From contig CALLAC010000008.1 of the NCBI GenBank assembly GCA_938002655.1, positions 1 to 64,000 on the forward strand: 64,000 nucleotides of DNA. Direction: 5' to 3'. Numbering within the stretch: the first letter of the stretch is position 1; every line of letters begins with the position of its first letter. The notes below the pieces were generated by a model. That model saw nothing but the letters and a program-made list of their open reading frames with translations, searched no databases and was not told the DNA's origin. This document shows positions 8,572-17,448 of this stretch, one piece after another. The position numbers and the translations under genes were made by a program. The stretch is from an uncultured Cytophagales bacterium. GTDB lineage: Bacteria; Bacteroidota; Bacteroidia; Cytophagales; Thermonemataceae.

Positions 8572-10761
8572 ATGTCTATTTTACGATTTGAGGCTATAAA
8601 ACAAGCCCAAGACCGCCCTTTTGTAAAAGTTATACCACCTTCAGAAAAAATTTCTGAGTATTTTGGTTGCAATGTCTTCAACGATACGGCTATGAAGCAG
8701 TATTTGAGCAACGATACGTACAAAAAACTCAAATCTGCTATTGCCAAAGGTGAGCCCATTAGTTTACAACTTGCCGACGATGTAGCCGCAGGAATGAAAA
8801 ACTGGGCAATAAGCAAAGGGGTTACACATTATACTCATTGGTTTCAGCCGCTTACAGGTAGTACTGCCGAAAAACATGATGCTTTTTTTGATCTAGAAAA
8901 AGATGGAAGAGTAATTGAAAAGTTCAAAGGTTCGGCACTTGCCCAACAAGAACCCGATGCTTCATCGTTCCCAAGCGGTGGTATTCGTTCTACCTTCGAG
9001 GCTCGTGGCTACACAGCCTGGGATGCTACCTCGCCTGCTTTCATTATGGAAGATAATGGTACGAAAACCCTCTGTATCCCTACGGTATTTGTTTCGTATA
9101 CAGGAGAAGCTCTGGATTACAAAATGCCTCTGCTCAAAGCCTTACATGCTATTGATAAAGCCGCTACTGCTGTAGCTCAGTATTTTGAAAATGATGTGAG
9201 TAGCGTGATTGCTACGCTGGGTGCCGAACAAGAATATTTTCTGATTGATAAAGCAATGTATTATGCTCGTCCCGATTTAGTTTCAACAGGTAGAACACTT
9301 TTTGGGCACACTCCTCCCAAAGGTCAACAACTCGAAGACCATTACTTTGGCTCTATTCCTTCGCGTGTGAGGGCTTTTATGGTTGATTTTGAAATTGAAT
9401 GCTTGAAATTAGGTATTCCTATTCGCACTCGCCACAATGAAGTAGCTCCTGCTCAGTTTGAGTGTGCTTGTGCCTTCGAGGAAGCCAATTTAGCCATAGA
9501 CCATAACCTTTTGCTGATGGATATCATGGAAAGAATTGCTGACCGCCACGACTTGAAAGTACTCTTTCACGAAAAGCCTTTCGCAGGCATCAATGGCAGT
9601 GGCAAGCATAATAACTGGTCTTTGCAAACAAATACAGGCATCAATTTACTTGCTCCTAGCACCAAAGCCAAAGAAAATTTACGCTTTCTTACTTTTTTTG
9701 TCAATGTAATTAAAGCAGTACACGACCACGCCGACCTACTGCGAGCCAGCATTATGTCAGCCGGAAACGAACATCGCTTAGGGGCTAATGAAGCTCCTCC
9801 TGCTATTATTTCTGTTTTTATCGGAAAGCAAATGAAGGAAATCTTGGAAGAACTGGAGAAAAAAGCAACTATCAAGGTAAGCAAAGGGGAGAATATCTAT
9901 ATGAAAACAGGTATCAACAAAATTCCACCTGTACTTTTGGATAATACCGACCGCAACCGAACGTCTCCTTTTGCTTTTACAGGTAATAAATTTGAATTTA
10001 GAGCGGTAGGGGCATCGGCAAATTGTGCTTCAAATATGATTGTACTCAATACTATTGTAGCTCATCAGTTGCAAGCTTTTAAAAAAGAAGTAGACCAACG
10101 CATTGCTAAAGGGGAAAAGAAAGAAGCCGCTATCATCAATGTGCTCAAAAACTATATCAAAGAAAGCAAAAAAGTGATTTTTGAAGGCGATGGCTATTCG
10201 GAAGAGTGGAAACAAGAAGCTCAAAGACGAGGACTTACCAACATTACGTCTTGTGTAGAAGCTCTAGATGCTTTTGTAAGTGAAAAAAGCATTGAGGTAT
10301 TCGAGAAAAATCAGGTGCTCTCACATCGAGAATTAGAAGCTCGCTACGAAATTTTGCTTGAAAATTATATCAAGAAAATTCAGATAGAATCAAGAATGAT
10401 GGGCGAGCTGGTAATCAATCATATTATTCCTACGGCTATTTCATACCAAAACAAACTTGTAGAATATGTTCGCAGCCTGAAAGCAGTAGGAATTGAAGAT
10501 ATGTTGGTAGAAAATACTATGATTGTAATCAAGAAAATTGCAGGCTACATCAATGATTTGCAGAAAAACGTAAAAGCCATGATTGATACCCGTAAAATAG
10601 CTAATCACACGCCCCATACTCGTAAACGTGCCGAAATATACAACAAGGAAGTAAAAGGATTTTTTGAGCCTATTCGCTATGCTGTGGATAAGTTAGAACT
10701 CACTATCAGCGACGATATGTGGCCCATTGCCAAGTATCGCGAAATTTTAATGATACGATAG
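8572..10761 (+). CDS. glnN: Glutamine synthetase type III
   Basis: ATP-dependent ligation of ammonia to glutamate in the cytosol, the main ammonia-assimilating step. The 729 residues are the characteristic GSIII length, far longer than GSI/GSII. Visible motifs are GSTAEKHDAFFDL, the active-site strands KVLFHEKPFAGINGSGKHNNWSL and SAGNEHRLGANEAPPAIISVF, and NRTSPFAFTGNKFEFRAVGAS. The start at 8572 (MSILRFEAIK) is chosen because it follows an A-rich leader and gives the family N-terminus; 25 further upstream codons are open but do not resemble the family. No PII or ammonium transporter gene is adjacent. A strong bidirectional terminator follows. Confidence 0.97.
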   Translation: MSILRFEAIKQAQDRPFVKVIPPSEKISEYFGCNVFNDTAMKQYLSNDTYKKLKSAIAKGEPISLQLADDVAAGMKNWAISKGVTHYTHWFQPLTGSTAEKHDAFFDLEKDGRVIEKFKGSALAQQEPDASSFPSGGIRSTFEARGYTAWDATSPAFIMEDNGTKTLCIPTVFVSYTGEALDYKMPLLKALHAIDKAATAVAQYFENDVSSVIATLGAEQEYFLIDKAMYYARPDLVSTGRTLFGHTPPKGQQLEDHYFGSIPSRVRAFMVDFEIECLKLGIPIRTRHNEVAPAQFECACAFEEANLAIDHNLLLMDIMERIADRHDLKVLFHEKPFAGINGSGKHNNWSLQTNTGINLLAPSTKAKENLRFLTFFVNVIKAVHDHADLLRASIMSAGNEHRLGANEAPPAIISVFIGKQMKEILEELEKKATIKVSKGENIYMKTGINKIPPVLLDNTDRNRTSPFAFTGNKFEFRAVGASANCASNMIVLNTIVAHQLQAFKKEVDQRIAKGEKKEAAIINVLKNYIKESKKVIFEGDGYSEEWKQEAQRRGLTNITSCVEALDAFVSEKSIEVFEKNQVLSHRELEARYEILLENYIKKIQIESRMMGELVINHIIPTAISYQNKLVEYVRSLKAVGIEDMLVENTMIVIKKIAGYINDLQKNVKAMIDTRKIANHTPHTRKRAEIYNKEVKGFFEPIRYAVDKLELTISDDMWPIAKYREILMIR

Positions 10762-10770
10762 CTTCAATAA

Positions 10771-10800
10771 AAAACTGCCCTATCTTCTAGGGCAGTTTTT
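10771..10800. terminator. Bidirectional intrinsic terminator between glnN and metB
   Basis: A perfect 12-bp stem (AAAACTGCCCTA / TAGGGCAGTTTT) with loop TCTTC, flanked by A and T tracts on both sides. It lies between two convergent genes, so it can end both transcripts. Confidence 0.92.
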
Positions 10801-10802
10801 CT

Positions 10803-11942
10803 TTATCCGATGGCTTGGCTTAAATCTTCAATTAAATCTTCGGCATCTTCCACTCCTACGCTCAAACGAATGAGTGTATCTTTGAGCCCTGCTTTTTCGC
10901 GTTGTTCTTTGGGAATGCTGGCATGAGTCATTGTGGCGGGATGCGTACAAAGCGACTCCACTCCCCCCAACGATTCGGCTAAGGTGAATACCTTGAAACT
11001 ACTCATTACACGTTTTGCCTCCTCCAAATCATCTCCTTTCAAGATAAAAGACACCATGCCTCCAAAATCACGCATTTGGCGTTTGGCTACTTCATGGTTG
11101 GGGTGGTCAGGAAAGCCGCACCAAAATACTTTTTCTACTTTGGGGTGAGAGCGAAGCCAATGAGCAATTTTTGCACCATTTTCGCAATGGCGTTGCATAC
11201 GCAAATGTAAAGTTTTTATCCCACGTAACATCAGAAAACAATCCATTGGAGCAGGTACAGCTCCTACGGCGTTTTGCAAAAAGGCAAACTCTTTTGCCAA
11301 ATCTTCACGATTTGTAGCTAATACACCCATCACCACATCAGAATGCCCACCAAGATATTTCGTAGCTGAGTGCATCACTACGTCTGCCCCCCAATCGAGC
11401 GGATTTTGCAAATATGGTGAAGCAAATGTATTATCTACGGCAAGAGTAATGTTGTATTTTTTAGAAATTTTTGCAACAGCCTCAATATCAATAACATTCA
11501 TCAAGGGATTGGTGGGGGTTTCAATCCAAATAAGTTTAGTTTGAGAGGTAAGATGTTGCTCAATATTTTGAGCATTTTGCATAGGGATAAACTTAAATTT
11601 CAGCCCAAATTTTTCGATTACTTGTACAAAAAGACGGTAAGTACCTCCGTAGAGATCATCTGTTACGAGTACTTCATCACTGGGTCGAAAAATACGTAAA
11701 AGTGTATCCGTAGCCGCCAGACCGCTAGCAAAAGCAAAGGCATATTTTGCATTTTCAAGAGCGGCAAGATTGTTTTGTAGGGCGGTACGTGTAGGGTTAT
11801 GCGTTCGTGAATATTCGTAGCCTTTGTGCTTTCCTGGTGCCTCTTGGGCATAGGTAGACGTTTGAAAGATAGGTGTCATTACTGCACCTGTATGGGGTTC
11901 GGGCTCAACGCCTGCGTGAATAGCTTTGGTAGCAAATTTCAT
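10803..11942 (-). CDS. metB: Cystathionine gamma-synthase / gamma-lyase family PLP enzyme
   Basis: 379 residues of the Cys/Met-metabolism PLP family. The family segments SGLAATDTLLRIF, DDLYGGTYRLF, IWIETPTNPLM and VDNTFASPYLQNPL are present, and the PLP lysine sits in MHSATKYLGGHSD. The C-terminus SLGGVESLCTHPATMTHASIP with SVGVEDAEDLIEDL is typical of cystathionine gamma-synthase and the closely similar gamma-lyase; sequence alone does not separate them safely. It would act in methionine/cysteine interconversion. Start at 11942 (MKFATKAIHAGVEP) is preferred over 21 extra upstream codons that read as leader. Confidence 0.88.
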   Translation of the reverse strand: MKFATKAIHAGVEPEPHTGAVMTPIFQTSTYAQEAPGKHKGYEYSRTHNPTRTALQNNLAALENAKYAFAFASGLAATDTLLRIFRPSDEVLVTDDLYGGTYRLFVQVIEKFGLKFKFIPMQNAQNIEQHLTSQTKLIWIETPTNPLMNVIDIEAVAKISKKYNITLAVDNTFASPYLQNPLDWGADVVMHSATKYLGGHSDVVMGVLATNREDLAKEFAFLQNAVGAVPAPMDCFLMLRGIKTLHLRMQRHCENGAKIAHWLRSHPKVEKVFWCGFPDHPNHEVAKRQMRDFGGMVSFILKGDDLEEAKRVMSSFKVFTLAESLGGVESLCTHPATMTHASIPKEQREKAGLKDTLIRLSVGVEDAEDLIEDLSQAIG

Positions 11943-11959
11943 ACAATAAATGTTTTTGG

Positions 11960-11995
11960 CAAAGCTACAAAAAAGTTTTTTGGTAAAAAAACAAA
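11960..11995 (-). promoter_or_regulatory. Possible promoter of the metB-like gene
   Basis: TAGCTTTG (11967-11960, minus) fits the TAnnTTTG -7 box and lies 18 bp before the ATG. The nearest TTTG (11995-11992) is 24 bp upstream, longer than usual, so the -33 assignment is uncertain. Confidence 0.4.
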
Positions 11996-12024
11996 CCTTC
12001 GCCACTAAAAAGCGACAAAGGTTT
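11984..12024 (-). terminator. Candidate terminator of the Spy-like gene
   Basis: On the minus strand AAACCTT...CGC pairs with GCG-AAGGTTT (arms 12024-12012 and 12002-11993, a 3-nt bulge in one arm) and is followed by a run of seven T. Position between the Spy-like stop and the metB-like start fits a terminator. Confidence 0.5.
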
Positions 12025-12055
12025 CAAAAACAGTTACTATATGAAAAAAAGCCTT

Positions 12056-12451
12056 TTATCTGTCTCTAATTATACGAGGAGCCATTGTTGCTTCAAAATC
12101 ATCTTCGTTACGACCACGCCTTTGTTTTTTTCTTTCGTACATAGCTCTTTGCTGAGGTGTAAGAATAGCGACGATACGAGCTTCACGCTCTTGATTAAGA
12201 TTTTTTCTCTGCTCACGAGCTTGTTCTTTTGTGATAGCACCAGATTCTACCTGATTTTTTATTTGTATCATTCTTTGGGCTACATCTAAATTGATGGCAT
12301 AGACTTGGCTTTTTTGTTCGGGGCTAAAATTGGCGTACTTGTGCATACGCTCTGTAATAGCAGTAGCACGCTGTTCAGCGTTTGCCTGTGATTGAGCTTT
12401 GGCTACACCCAGAAAAAGCACCAAAGTAAAGAGTAAAAGTATTTTCTTCAT
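12056..12451 (-). CDS. Small exported Spy/CpxP-like protein
   Basis: 131 residues with signal peptide MKKILLLFTLVLFLGVAKAQ. The mature part is helical and highly charged, with two LTxxQ-like motifs spaced as in Spy/CpxP family periplasmic proteins: FSPEQK (around 42-47) and LTPQQR (97-102), joined by a long basic helix. Such proteins act as periplasmic chaperones or envelope stress sensors in enterobacteria; whether this one does is unknown. It is followed by a basic, then acidic tail. It appears to be monocistronic. Confidence 0.65.
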   Translation of the reverse strand: MKKILLLFTLVLFLGVAKAQSQANAEQRATAITERMHKYANFSPEQKSQVYAINLDVAQRMIQIKNQVESGAITKEQAREQRKNLNQEREARIVAILTPQQRAMYERKKQRRGRNEDDFEATMAPRIIRDR

Positions 12452-12544
12452 AATCTACGGGATTAAGGTTGTACCATAATAAGAGTTTCGAAGCACTATA
12501 TTACGAAATTTTTGGCAAAAAAAAAATTTTTACAAAAATATTTT

Positions 12545-13534
12545 TCAAAGCAGTGCTTTCTCCAATAAATATTCGGCAATTTGCACGGCATTGGTAGCGG
12601 CACCTTTTCGTAAATTATCTGCCACAATCCACAGGTTGAGCGTATTTTCTTGCGATTCGTCTCGGCGAATTCTACCTACAAAAACCTCATCTCTGCCTTT
12701 GCTAAGTATAGGCATCGGATAACGATTATTTCGCACATCGTCTTCTACTACAACGCCTGGGGCTTTACTCAAAATTTCTCGTACTTCATCAAGAGTAAAA
12801 TCTTTATGAAAACTCACATTTACTGCCTCCGAATGCCCCCCGATAACAGGCACACGTACTGTAGTAGCTGTTACTCCGATTTTATCTGTCCCTAAAATTT
12901 TCTTGGTTTCATTAACCATTTTCATTTCTTCTTTGGTATAGCCATTTTCCAAAAACGCATCAATATGCGGCAATACATTCAAATCTATGCGATGTGGATA
13001 GATTTTCTTGCCTTCTATGCCTGCTCTTTCATCGAAGAGCTGGTCAACGGCGGCTTTACCGGTTCCTGTAACCGATTGGTACGTAGCTACTACAATACGC
13101 TTAATTTCGTACTTCAAATGCAAAGGATACAAAGCCACTACCATCTGAATAGTAGAGCAATTAGGATTGGCAATAATTGTATCCGATTTAGTAAGCAAAT
13201 GAGCATTGACTTCGGGAACAATCAGTTTTTTATCCTTATCCATTCGCCAAGCCGAAGAATTGTCAATGACGATAGTTCCTACCTCAGCAAACTGCGGGGC
13301 ATATTGTAGCGAAGTAGCACTGCCTGCTGAAAAAATCGCTATATCTGGCTTGCAACGAATCGCCTCTTCAATGCTCATTACAACATATGTTTTGCCCTGA
13401 AAATCAATTTTTTTACCTACTGATTTTTCAGAGGCAACCAAGAACAATTCACTGAACGGAAAGTATCTTTCCGCCAATACTTTCAAGATTTCGCTACCCA
13501 CTAAACCTGTAGCACCTACGACAGCTAATTTCAT
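12545..13534 (-). CDS. asd: Aspartate-semialdehyde dehydrogenase
   Basis: Reduces aspartyl phosphate to aspartate semialdehyde with NADPH, feeding lysine/diaminopimelate, threonine and methionine synthesis. 329 residues with the Rossmann motif VVGATGLVG at residues 5-13, DNSSAWRM, the catalytic cysteine C126 in NPNCSTIQ, and the substrate/histidine segment RVPVIGGHSEAVN. The start MKLAVVGATG is canonical. Upstream ccmB on the same strand is 37 bp away. Its product supplies the pathway used by the metB-like gene nearby, but the two have separate transcripts. Confidence 0.96.
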   Translation of the reverse strand: MKLAVVGATGLVGSEILKVLAERYFPFSELFLVASEKSVGKKIDFQGKTYVVMSIEEAIRCKPDIAIFSAGSATSLQYAPQFAEVGTIVIDNSSAWRMDKDKKLIVPEVNAHLLTKSDTIIANPNCSTIQMVVALYPLHLKYEIKRIVVATYQSVTGTGKAAVDQLFDERAGIEGKKIYPHRIDLNVLPHIDAFLENGYTKEEMKMVNETKKILGTDKIGVTATTVRVPVIGGHSEAVNVSFHKDFTLDEVREILSKAPGVVVEDDVRNNRYPMPILSKGRDEVFVGRIRRDESQENTLNLWIVADNLRKGAATNAVQIAEYLLEKALL

Positions 13535-13571
13535 GGATTTGAAGTTTTTTTAGGTTGAAGTATAAAAATCA

Positions 13572-14237
13572 TCAGCTTCTCCACAAGAAGCCGAATAGCA
13601 AATAAGAAACACTAACTACAATTGCATTGATGGCAAGCAGTGCAAAAATTTCTTCGCCACTACTACTTCTATCAATTCCATCCATTGCATTTTTAGAGAC
13701 TTTGATAAGTAAGAGCAATATAGGTAAAATTACAGGGAAGCCCAAAATTGCCATAAGTACGGCATTGTTATTGGCTTTGGAGGCTATTGCCGAAATCATT
13801 GTCAGGGTAGAAGCAAAGCTTAAAGCTCCTAAGAAAAGATTAAGCGTAAAAAAAGGCATATCTTGTATAGGATTTCCCATAAACAGAGTGTATCCGCCCA
13901 ATCCGACTAAACTTATCAGAAGCATCAAAAGTATATTGTAAGCAATTTTGGCTAAAATCAAAAGATACGGGTCGAGCGTCATGTAGTAATAATATTGCCT
14001 GCCTGCTTTTTCTTGCATAAAACCTTTGGCAATAGCATTGAAAGAAGCAAAAAGCAGAATCAGCCAAAAAATTGTATTCCAAGTAATCGGCTCGATTGTT
14101 TGCGTTTCTAAATTGAAACTCAAATACACTATCAGAATAGCACTGCTTACGTACAAAAGTAAGCTATTGAGAGCATACTTTTGCCGCCATTCCAATAAAA
14201 ACTCTTTCCGAATAAGTTGTATAAATTGAGCAAGCAA
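13572..14237 (-). CDS. ccmB: Heme exporter protein CcmB
   Basis: A 221-residue integral membrane protein with about six hydrophobic segments and the CcmB N-terminus (LIRKEFLLEWRQKYALNSLLLYVSSAILIVYLSF). It is the permease of the CcmAB transporter of system I cytochrome c maturation, which drives heme release from CcmE. The C-terminus VSVSYLLFGFLWRS is typical. No ccmA, ccmC or ccmE lies beside it; its neighbour is asd. It is transcribed divergently from the TrpF-like gene. Confidence 0.88.
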   Translation of the reverse strand: MLAQFIQLIRKEFLLEWRQKYALNSLLLYVSSAILIVYLSFNLETQTIEPITWNTIFWLILLFASFNAIAKGFMQEKAGRQYYYYMTLDPYLLILAKIAYNILLMLLISLVGLGGYTLFMGNPIQDMPFFTLNLFLGALSFASTLTMISAIASKANNNAVLMAILGFPVILPILLLLIKVSKNAMDGIDRSSSGEEIFALLAINAIVVSVSYLLFGFLWRS

Positions 14238-14310
14238 GTCGGTAGAATATTTTTGGCTTGCAAATTTGTAAAAAAACCTTGAAAAAAACTATTTCTTTTG
14301 AAGTTTTGGC

Positions 14311-14318
14311 TAAATTTG
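14311..14318 (+). promoter_or_regulatory. Promoter -7 element of the TrpF-like gene
   Basis: TAAATTTG, an exact TAnnTTTG match, 16 bp before the ATG at 14335. Upstream TTG/TTTG candidates exist but at non-standard spacing, so only the -7 box is called. Confidence 0.45.
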
Positions 14319-14334
14319 CAAAAAAACTAAACTG

Positions 14335-14943
14335 ATGGCATTACGTTGTGTTGTAAAAGTAGGAGGCATTACCAATCTTTCCGATGCTCGTTATGCGGCA
14401 GGAATGGGCGTAGAAATGTTAGGTTTCAATGTACAAGAAGATAACGAAAGTTATGTTTCTGTTGCAACTTATCAGGAAATTACGTCTTGGATATCAGGTT
14501 CAGATTTTGTTGTAGAGATATCTGAATGCTCTTTGCAAAAACTGCAAAGTATTTTAGAAAAATATCCTTGTCATGCTCTTGAAATTGCAGACGAACACTT
14601 GCTCGCTACGCTTATTCAAAATGCAGAATTCAGTGAAAATTTGCCTGTAAAATTACTTTGGAAAGTGAAAAATAAAGATTTTTTTAGTCAAAATGCAGAG
14701 TTATGGCGTAAATGGATACATTATTTTCTCTTTTCAAAAACAGATGTAAATTTTTGTCAAAAATTTGCAGAAAAATATCCTATTCTTTTGGAAGGTGATT
14801 TTTCTGCTAATGAAGTAGAAAGAATTTTATCGGAGACGGCTATCAGGGGTTTTTCGCTCAAAGGCTCGGCAGAAATTGCCCCTGGCTTAAAAGATTTTGA
14901 CCATCTGGCAGAAGTTTTAGAAATTTTAGAAATTGAGAATTGA
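14335..14943 (+). CDS. Phosphoribosylanthranilate isomerase-like protein lacking the catalytic cysteine
   Basis: A 202-residue protein with clear TrpF barrel resemblance: VVKVGGITNLSDARYAAGMGVEMLGF at the start and GFSLKGSAEIAPGLKDFDHL near the end, the phosphate-binding part of TrpF. In active TrpF the first strand reads K-[IV]-C-G-I-T with the catalytic cysteine; here residue 10 is glycine. The central segment carrying the catalytic aspartate and the GGTG loop also appears to be missing. It is therefore unlikely to isomerise phosphoribosylanthranilate. No other trp gene is adjacent. It precedes a DUF4197 lipoprotein gene by 20 bp. Actual function unknown. Confidence 0.8.
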   Translation: MALRCVVKVGGITNLSDARYAAGMGVEMLGFNVQEDNESYVSVATYQEITSWISGSDFVVEISECSLQKLQSILEKYPCHALEIADEHLLATLIQNAEFSENLPVKLLWKVKNKDFFSQNAELWRKWIHYFLFSKTDVNFCQKFAEKYPILLEGDFSANEVERILSETAIRGFSLKGSAEIAPGLKDFDHLAEVLEILEIEN

Positions 14944-14963
14944 CCTCAAAACTTTCAGGATAT

Positions 14964-15713
14964 ATGAAAAAAATTTTTTTTATTTTACTTGCAATGCTGA
15001 TGCAGAATGCTTGTACAACTTTACAAGGAGTAGTAAGTAATTTACCTACCAATCAGCCACTTACAGAAGCAGAAATTGCCAATGGTTTGAAAGAAGCTCT
15101 TATGCAAGGTATTAGCAACGGCGTTAACGAACTTATCAAGCTCGATGGCTATTTTGCTAATGAAACAATCAAGATACTTTTGCCGCCCGAAGCTCAGAAA
15201 GTGCAAGATTTAATTGTCAAACATATTCCACAAGGGCAAAAACTGATTGATGAAGCCGTATTGAAAATGAATCGTGCTGCCGAAGAAGCGGCAAAGGAGG
15301 CTAAACCTATTTTCGTAGATGCCATTACTTCTATGAGCATCGTAGATGCTAGAAATATACTTTTGGGCAACGAAACTGCGGCTACGAATTATTTGTATGA
15401 AAAAACCTTTCAAAAACTTGTGCAAGCATATAGTCCGAAAATCAACAATGCTCTGAGCAAAGTAGGTGCTACGCAGGCTTGGGTGGCACTTATCAACTCG
15501 TATAACAAACTTGCTAATAGCAATGCAGGTGCTCTTTTGGGGGTTCGTGAGCCTATCAATACCGATTTGGGAGCTTATACTACTCAAAAGGCCCTTGATG
15601 GATTATTCTGGCGTATTGCCCAAGAAGAAATAAAAATTCGCCAAAATCCTATTGCTCGCACTACTGCTCTTTTGCAAAGAGTTTTTGGGGAGCTAGATAA
15701 AAATAAAAAGTAA
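14964..15713 (+). CDS. DUF4197 domain lipoprotein (function unknown)
   Basis: 249 residues from the ATG at 14964. The N-terminus MKKIFFILLAMLMQNAC ends in a likely lipidated cysteine at 17, with a loose lipobox. The body (EAEIANGLKEALMQGISNGVNELIKLDGYFAN, IKILLPPEAQKV, AITSMSIVDARNILLGNETAATNYLYEKT) is diagnostic of DUF4197, a helical family of envelope proteins in Gram-negative bacteria. Function unknown. It probably shares a transcript with the TrpF-like gene upstream and the UPF0316 gene 17 bp downstream. Confidence 0.88.
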   Translation: MKKIFFILLAMLMQNACTTLQGVVSNLPTNQPLTEAEIANGLKEALMQGISNGVNELIKLDGYFANETIKILLPPEAQKVQDLIVKHIPQGQKLIDEAVLKMNRAAEEAAKEAKPIFVDAITSMSIVDARNILLGNETAATNYLYEKTFQKLVQAYSPKINNALSKVGATQAWVALINSYNKLANSNAGALLGVREPINTDLGAYTTQKALDGLFWRIAQEEIKIRQNPIARTTALLQRVFGELDKNKK

Positions 15714-15730
15714 GTTTTTGCACAAGAATT

Positions 15731-16345
15731 ATGCAAGAATTTTTTCAAGCCTGGGGCGTTTCTGAAACGCTTTTTCAGTGGTTGGTATTGCCGCTGATTA
15801 TCTTTTTTGCCCGAATTACAGATGTTTCTATTGGCACGGTTCGTATATTACTAATGACCAACGGCAGAAAATATTTGGCTACACTTTTGGGCTTTTGCGA
15901 GTCGCTGATTTGGCTTATTGTAATTGCGAGCATTTTCAAGTATGTAAAAACGCCCCTTGCTTATATTGCCTATGCAGGAGGCTATGCGACAGGTACTTTT
16001 ATCGGAATGACACTAGAAAATCGTTTGGCAGTAGGAAAAGTAATTGTTCGGTTTATCACTCGCCAAGATGCCACAGCTTTACTTAATTATTTACGAACAA
16101 CACGTTTTGGCTTTACTAGTCTGAAAGCCGAAGGGCACAAAGGCAACGTGAATCTGATTTTTTCTGTTGTAGAACGCAAAGACCTCAAAGAGCTTGTGGA
16201 AATTGTACGTAGCTATCATCCCAAAGCCTTTTACAGCATAGAAGCTACTAAGTATGCCTCCGAACCTCCAAGTGATGAGACCGACATAGCTACTAAGAAA
16301 TGGTTCTTTGGAAATTTCAGTAAAGAGTTTTTCAAAAAAATATAA
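15731..16345 (+). CDS. UPF0316 family membrane protein (DUF5698 + DUF2179)
   Basis: 204 residues. Three N-terminal membrane segments (LVLPLIIFFARITDVSIGTVRILL, ATLLGFCESLIWLIVIASIFKYV, AYIAYAGGYATGTFIGMTLENRLAVG) are followed by a soluble DUF2179 domain (TTRFGFTSLKAEGHKGNVNLIFSVVERKDLKELVEIV). The arrangement is that of UPF0316 proteins. The DUF2179 fold resembles small ligand-binding regulatory domains, but no ligand is known to me. Last gene of a probable three-gene run. Confidence 0.88.
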   Translation: MQEFFQAWGVSETLFQWLVLPLIIFFARITDVSIGTVRILLMTNGRKYLATLLGFCESLIWLIVIASIFKYVKTPLAYIAYAGGYATGTFIGMTLENRLAVGKVIVRFITRQDATALLNYLRTTRFGFTSLKAEGHKGNVNLIFSVVERKDLKELVEIVRSYHPKAFYSIEATKYASEPPSDETDIATKKWFFGNFSKEFFKKI

Positions 16346-16496
16346 TACCGAAATTTTGGGATAGTGCAGAATGGGCGATGTTAAATTTATGAAGAGCCTT
16401 ATGAGGTTTTCGAGATAGATGCTTATTTAGAAAAAATTGGGCTACCGAAAATTGTTTTCTTGAAAAAACAAGAATTGCTTATTTTGAGCAGAGAAT
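16346..16496 (+). other. Short residual reading frame, unidentified
   Basis: Between the convergent UPF0316 and WD40 genes a frame without a start codon reads IYEEPYEVFEIDAYLEKIG and continues to a stop inside the WD40 gene tail (about 47 codons after a TAA near 16382). Its composition looks protein-like rather than random, so it may be the tail of a lost gene. I do not recognise a family. Confidence 0.25.
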
Positions 16497-17414
16497 TCAG
16501 CTTATATTCTCAATTTGCCAAATATTGATAGTTTTATCATCACTGCCACTTAAAAGCCATTGAGTAGCTTTGTGCCATAGCAATTTGTTGATGGAGGTGT
16601 CGTGTCCAGCGTAGCGAGCTTTATCAATTACTTTCAGTAGTTTGAAGTTTTGGCTATCCCAAATTTTAATAGACTTATCCATACTGCCTGTGGCAAAGTA
16701 CTTTCCGCAAGGGCTACTAACAATATGATTGATAGCAAACAAGTGGGCAGGAATATCTTCTGTAAGTATGTAGTTTTGAGTTACATTCCATACTTTTAAG
16801 TGGGCATCTCTTCCGCCACTGATAAGATATTTTCCACAAGGAGTATACATGAGCGAAAATACCGAGTTTTTGTGAGCTTTCCATTCGTACAAGCGTTTTT
16901 TAGATTTTATATCAAAGACTCTAATATGATAATCACTATAACCTACGGCTAAGTGTTTATTATCGGGGTGTAAAGCCAAAGAGCGTGCAGAAAGCACACT
17001 ATCGAGAAAAGTATGTTGAATATGCCAATTTTCTATATCTATTATTTGCACAGAGCCATCGGCGTTGGCGGCAAGCAAAGAGTTTTGGTAGTATTTGAGG
17101 TCAAAAATAGCATTTGAGGTAGTTTTAAGTGTCTTTTTTTCACGCATTTTTTCAACGTCAATCCAGTGTAAGCCTTGTGTATTTTGAGCAATTATAAGAG
17201 CTTGGTACTGAGGAATACAGAGTAAGGCATAAACAGAATGAGGGATTTGAGCAACCAACTTACCAATTTCGGGCTTTTGTAAGTCCCAAATGGCTACGAT
17301 TCCGTCGCCTCCTGCTGAAAAGAAATGGTAGTCGCTGATACCTTTTTCTAAGCTATACACACAATCGCGATGCCCTGTGAGAGTATTTATTTTTTGAGCA
17401 TGGAGCTTTTGCAT
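16497..17414 (-). CDS. WD40 repeat protein
   Basis: 305 residues made of about seven WD40 blades. Clear ones are GHRDCVYSLEKG...GIVAIWDL, ADGSVQIIDI, SDYHIRVFDI, WKAHKNSVFSLMYTPCGKYLISGGRDAHLKVWNV, SPCGKYFATGSMDKSIKIWDS and GSDDKTINIWQI. It forms a soluble beta-propeller, probably a cytosolic protein-interaction scaffold, since no signal peptide is seen. Partners are unknown. It is downstream of rny but separated by a palindromic repeat element. Confidence 0.9.
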   Translation of the reverse strand: MQKLHAQKINTLTGHRDCVYSLEKGISDYHFFSAGGDGIVAIWDLQKPEIGKLVAQIPHSVYALLCIPQYQALIIAQNTQGLHWIDVEKMREKKTLKTTSNAIFDLKYYQNSLLAANADGSVQIIDIENWHIQHTFLDSVLSARSLALHPDNKHLAVGYSDYHIRVFDIKSKKRLYEWKAHKNSVFSLMYTPCGKYLISGGRDAHLKVWNVTQNYILTEDIPAHLFAINHIVSSPCGKYFATGSMDKSIKIWDSQNFKLLKVIDKARYAGHDTSINKLLWHKATQWLLSGSDDKTINIWQIENIS

Positions 17415-17448
17415 AGAACTACGTTGGAGCTATCGGATAAAAATGTAT

